From the NCBI GenBank assembly GCA_036788095.1, contig DAIQOA010000177.1:1-9000 (forward strand): 9,000 bases of DNA, read 5' to 3'. The notes below the pieces were generated by a model that was not told where the DNA came from, did no database searches, and was given only the letters and a program-made list of their open reading frames with translations. The DNA comes from Anaerohabitans sp036788095. GTDB taxonomy: Bacteria > Zhuqueibacterota > Zhuqueibacteria > Residuimicrobiales > Residuimicrobiaceae. Each line of letters begins with the position of its first letter. The first letter of the stretch is position 1. A program made the translations under genes and the position numbers. This document shows positions 6,175 to 9,000 of this stretch, in pieces.

Positions 6175-9000
6175 ATGATGTTAATATCTGCAAAACGCCC
6201 GGGATTATTGTTCGTTTGCTGGGGCATACTCCTGTCCATAAAAGCCCTGTTCGCTGCGCCGTTTGATGAAGGACTCTTACAGGGCTTTTTGCATCCGCCC
6301 CGTGATTGTCGCCCGTACACTTATTGGTTCTGGCCTGCCAGCGCTGTCACTGAGGAGGAGATTGCCTGGGAGCTGCAGCAGATGCACGATCAGGGCATGG
6401 GTGGAGTGCTGATCAACAGCGCGTTTGGTCCGATCTATGAAAAAGGCTCGCTTCCGTTTTTATCCGAGGATCATCTCAGAATGATCCGTTATGCGGTGCT
6501 GACGGCGAAAAAGCTGGGGATGAAAGTCATTCTCAATTTCAGCGGCGGCTGGGTGTTCGGTGGATTTTGGCTGCCGCCCGCGCAGCGCAGCCAAAGCCTG
6601 GTGCCGGCATCCCTGGAGGTGAAGGGCCCGGCTCATTTTTCCGCCGCATTGCCCAAATTCGTCAAAGCGGCTGATCACCGGGGCGAGCTCTCGGTGGCGG
6701 ATATTCCCGATGGCGAAAAGCTGGTTGCCGTCGTTGCCGGAGAAAGTAAGGACGGAAAAATGATATCCTCCACTCTTGTGGATCTGACCTCTCAAGTGGT
6801 CAACGATTCGCTGAGCTGGGCCGTACCGGAAGGCCTTTGGCGGCTTACCGTCTTCTGGCTCAAACACACCGGCCAGAAAACAGTGCCGCCGGACTATGGC
6901 CAGGTACACTGGTGCGTCGATCATTTCAGTCGATCTGCGATGAAAAATTATTGCGAATTTATCGGCGGCAAGTACGATCAGGCCGTGGGCGATGAATTCG
7001 GTAAAACCGTAACCGCGCTGCATTGCGATAGTTTCGAGATGGCCAACCTGCCGGACGGATTTTACTGGAGCGACAGCCTGCTAACCGAATTTCATGCCTA
7101 CAAGGGGTATAACCTGACCCGGTATCTGCCGGCGCTATGGTGGCCCATCGATGACCTCTCCGCTAACATTCGCTATGATGTGAATGATTTTCTCCATCAC
7201 GCCGGTTTAAAGATTTTTTTTCACACCTTTCTGGAATGGTGTCATAGTCATGGCCTCCAGGCCAGCATGGAACCCTATGGATTCACCACCGACATCCTCG
7301 AGGGCGCCGGCATGGCCGATCTGCCGTTCATGGAGGTCACGCCCGGCGAAAAAGACGCGGTTCCCTGGTTCGACACCCGCATTGGTCCAAAACGGTATGT
7401 CGCCTCCGGCGCGGATCTGTATGGAAGAAATATCATCGGCGTGGAAGCCTACACCTACTTACATTGGGAGATTTATCGTGCTACTCTGGAGGAACTGAAA
7501 ATCGCCAGTGACGGTTTTCTTTGCGCCGGCGCCAATCTTTTCTTCAACCATCTCTATGGTTATACCCCCGAGCGGCAAGCCGCCCCTTCTCGAACTCTGC
7601 CCTGGGCGGCGGTCATCAATCACACCAATCTATGGTGGAAGGATTATCATCATCTGGCGGACTATATCGCACGATGCTGTTTTCTCCTGCGCCAGGGCCG
7701 GCCGCAAAAAGACATGGCAGTGTACTCGCCGCTGGCTAACCAATGGACCCTTGAGGTCAAGAACAGCCGCAAATGGACCAGGGAGTTCGACTGGGGCGTT
7801 CTGGGCGAACTGATCTTCGCCAATGGCTATCAATTCGATCTGATCAACGACGATGTTCTACAAAACCGCGCGGCCTGGAACAACGGCCATCTCACCGTCG
7901 GCTCCATGGAGTACAAGATTTTACTCCTGCCGGACATCGGCGCCATGCCTGTGGAATCGCTGGAAATCATTCGACGGTATGTCGCTGACGGCGGTGTGGC
8001 GATCGCTTTGGAACAGCTGCCGAACCGGTCGGTCGGATTGTCTGATCATGAGGCTAAAGACCTTCGGGTGCAGTCGCTGATCCGTGAGCTGTTCACCGAG
8101 CCGGTCGGCCGAGATGGAACAGGAGAAAAAAAATTCGGCAAAGGATGTACGCATTTCATCAAACGGGTTCTCCATCGACAGGAGGTCCTGGACCGGCGCA
8201 GCAGCCCCCTCGATCCTTTCGTCAACACGCTGCGCGCTCATCTGCCCCCGGATGTGTCCATCGATCTGGCCGCTGCCGGATTGCGGCAGAACAACGGGCT
8301 GAGTTTTTTCCATCGCCGCCTCGGCGAGGACGACCTCTATTTTGTCGCCAATATTCAGGACCGGCCCTTCCGGCTGCCGCTCACTTTCCGGGTTCAAGAT
8401 AAAATTCCCTGGCATTGGAATCCTTATGATGGATCCATCGCCCGGTTATGGCACTATCAACAAAATTCTCAGGGCACTGAAATCCCCATCGAGTTGGCCC
8501 CTTTTGAGTCCCTGTTTGTGCTTTTTCAATCCAGCGGGGATAGCAGCCGCGTTTTAGCCAGCGATTTTCACCGTATTATGGACATGAAAAAGGACACGGT
8601 TATCGCCGCTGCCCGAATGGACGGCCGCCATCAGCTGATGGTGCAGAACGGCCGGCGATGCGCCTCTCTCTTTTTCACCGTCGAGGGCGTGCCGTCGCCT
8701 TTTGACCTGGCAGGCCCCTGGAGAATGATCCTGGCCGAAGCCGGAGTCGATACCGTGGTGACGCACCTCGAGTCCTGGACCGCCCATACTGCCACTCGCC
8801 ATTTCAGCGGCGTCGGTTATTATGAAATCCATTTCACGCTCCCCGCCGACTATCTGCATACACATCTCAGGCTCTGGCTGGATTTAGGTAAAGTCGGCAG
8901 TCTCGCTCATGTGCAGCTAAACGGCAAGCAGATCGGCGCACATTGGATGGGCCATACTTTCTTGCCCATCACCTCCGCGGTCCGGCCGGGAAAGAACCGC
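6175..9000 (+). CDS. GH106-like alpha-L-rhamnosidase, secreted (3' partial)
   Basis: The frame is open from ATG 6175 through position 9000 (942 codons, no stop), so the gene runs off the window. A signal peptide is apparent: Lys and Arg at 7-8, a hydrophobic run at 10-27, likely cleavage near LFA-AP (25-29). The mature protein opens with GFLHPPRDCRPYTYWFWPAS (37-56), then VTEEEIAWELQQMHDQGMGG (58-77), which is the characteristic beginning of the GH106 barrel. LHCDSFE (282-288) resembles the conserved Asp/Glu motif of GH106, and ASMEPYG (363-369) holds another candidate catalytic Glu. The last ~70 visible residues (GVGYYEIHF, LRLWLDLG, VQLNGKQIGAHWMG) form a galactose-binding-type jelly-roll, usual at the C-terminus of this family, so little is missing. 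GH106 enzymes remove terminal alpha-L-rhamnose from plant or algal polysaccharides. In-frame GTG 6160 overlaps the previous stop but would only lengthen the signal peptide. Confidence 0.8.
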   Translation, partial: MMLISAKRPGLLFVCWGILLSIKALFAAPFDEGLLQGFLHPPRDCRPYTYWFWPASAVTEEEIAWELQQMHDQGMGGVLINSAFGPIYEKGSLPFLSEDHLRMIRYAVLTAKKLGMKVILNFSGGWVFGGFWLPPAQRSQSLVPASLEVKGPAHFSAALPKFVKAADHRGELSVADIPDGEKLVAVVAGESKDGKMISSTLVDLTSQVVNDSLSWAVPEGLWRLTVFWLKHTGQKTVPPDYGQVHWCVDHFSRSAMKNYCEFIGGKYDQAVGDEFGKTVTALHCDSFEMANLPDGFYWSDSLLTEFHAYKGYNLTRYLPALWWPIDDLSANIRYDVNDFLHHAGLKIFFHTFLEWCHSHGLQASMEPYGFTTDILEGAGMADLPFMEVTPGEKDAVPWFDTRIGPKRYVASGADLYGRNIIGVEAYTYLHWEIYRATLEELKIASDGFLCAGANLFFNHLYGYTPERQAAPSRTLPWAAVINHTNLWWKDYHHLADYIARCCFLLRQGRPQKDMAVYSPLANQWTLEVKNSRKWTREFDWGVLGELIFANGYQFDLINDDVLQNRAAWNNGHLTVGSMEYKILLLPDIGAMPVESLEIIRRYVADGGVAIALEQLPNRSVGLSDHEAKDLRVQSLIRELFTEPVGRDGTGEKKFGKGCTHFIKRVLHRQEVLDRRSSPLDPFVNTLRAHLPPDVSIDLAAAGLRQNNGLSFFHRRLGEDDLYFVANIQDRPFRLPLTFRVQDKIPWHWNPYDGSIARLWHYQQNSQGTEIPIELAPFESLFVLFQSSGDSSRVLASDFHRIMDMKKDTVIAAARMDGRHQLMVQNGRRCASLFFTVEGVPSPFDLAGPWRMILAEAGVDTVVTHLESWTAHTATRHFSGVGYYEIHFTLPADYLHTHLRLWLDLGKVGSLAHVQLNGKQIGAHWMGHTFLPITSAVRPGKNR
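6240..6289 (+). repeat. Exact 11-bp inverted repeat near the 5' end of the GH106-like gene
   Basis: AAAAGCCCTGT (6240-6250) is the exact reverse complement of ACAGGGCTTTT (6279-6289), separated by 28 nt, and the right arm runs into a fifth T at 6290. An A-tract left arm, GC core and T-tract right arm resemble a bidirectional intrinsic terminator, but the loop is long for one. It lies just past the signal-peptide core, 65 nt into the coding region. It could be an attenuator between the BNR and rhamnosidase genes, or an mRNA structure that affects early translation. Confidence 0.4.

Noticed and set aside
6460..7023. 187-residue open frame on the - strand
   Set aside because: It lies wholly inside the GH106-like gene, which has clear family motifs in the + frame; no independent promoter, ribosome site or recognisable protein features.

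Overview
The window looks like bacterial chromosomal DNA from the Fibrobacterota-Chlorobi-Bacteroidota (FCB) side of the tree or a related candidate phylum. Calditrichota, KSB1 and Ignavibacteria are typical hosts of this kind of sequence. The clue is the first gene: its product ends in a type IX secretion (T9SS) type-A sorting domain with the hallmark YPNPFNPTT motif. The assignment is an inference from that motif and general gene style. No rRNA, tRNA, CRISPR array, insertion sequence or phage gene was seen. All supported genes lie on the + strand.

Layout: (1) positions 1-467 hold the 3' end of a secreted T9SS-cargo protein, followed by a strong 16-bp hairpin (473-507). (2) From 556 to the window edge there are four tightly packed genes: a polytopic PMT/ArnT-like membrane glycosyltransferase (556-2517), a secreted alpha-glucuronidase-like (GH67-type) protein (2517-4964), a secreted sialidase-fold BNR/Asp-box protein (4949-6163), and a GH106-like alpha-L-rhamnosidase (6175 to beyond 9000). 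Junctions are a 1-nt overlap, a 16-nt overlap and an 11-nt gap, so the four are probably one transcript with translational coupling.

How they may work together: the last three genes carry export signals and belong to, or resemble, carbohydrate-active families. A glucuronidase-like enzyme, a BNR beta-propeller enzyme and a rhamnosidase together suggest breakdown of a polymer containing uronic acid and rhamnose (ulvan-like, arabinogalactan or rhamnogalacturonan side chains, or a bacterial exopolysaccharide). No SusC/SusD pair, transporter or regulator is visible here. The membrane glycosyltransferase at the head of the cluster is an unexpected partner for degradative enzymes.

The least ordinary signals are terminator-like RNA structures inside the 5' ends of coding regions. 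A GC-rich 8-bp stem with a tetraloop and T5 tract lies 42 nt into the glycosyltransferase gene. An exact 11-bp inverted repeat ending in TTTTT lies 65 nt into the rhamnosidase gene. The GH67-like and BNR proteins also diverge from the classical family signatures and are candidates for new specificities. No wholly new system can be claimed from the sequence alone.
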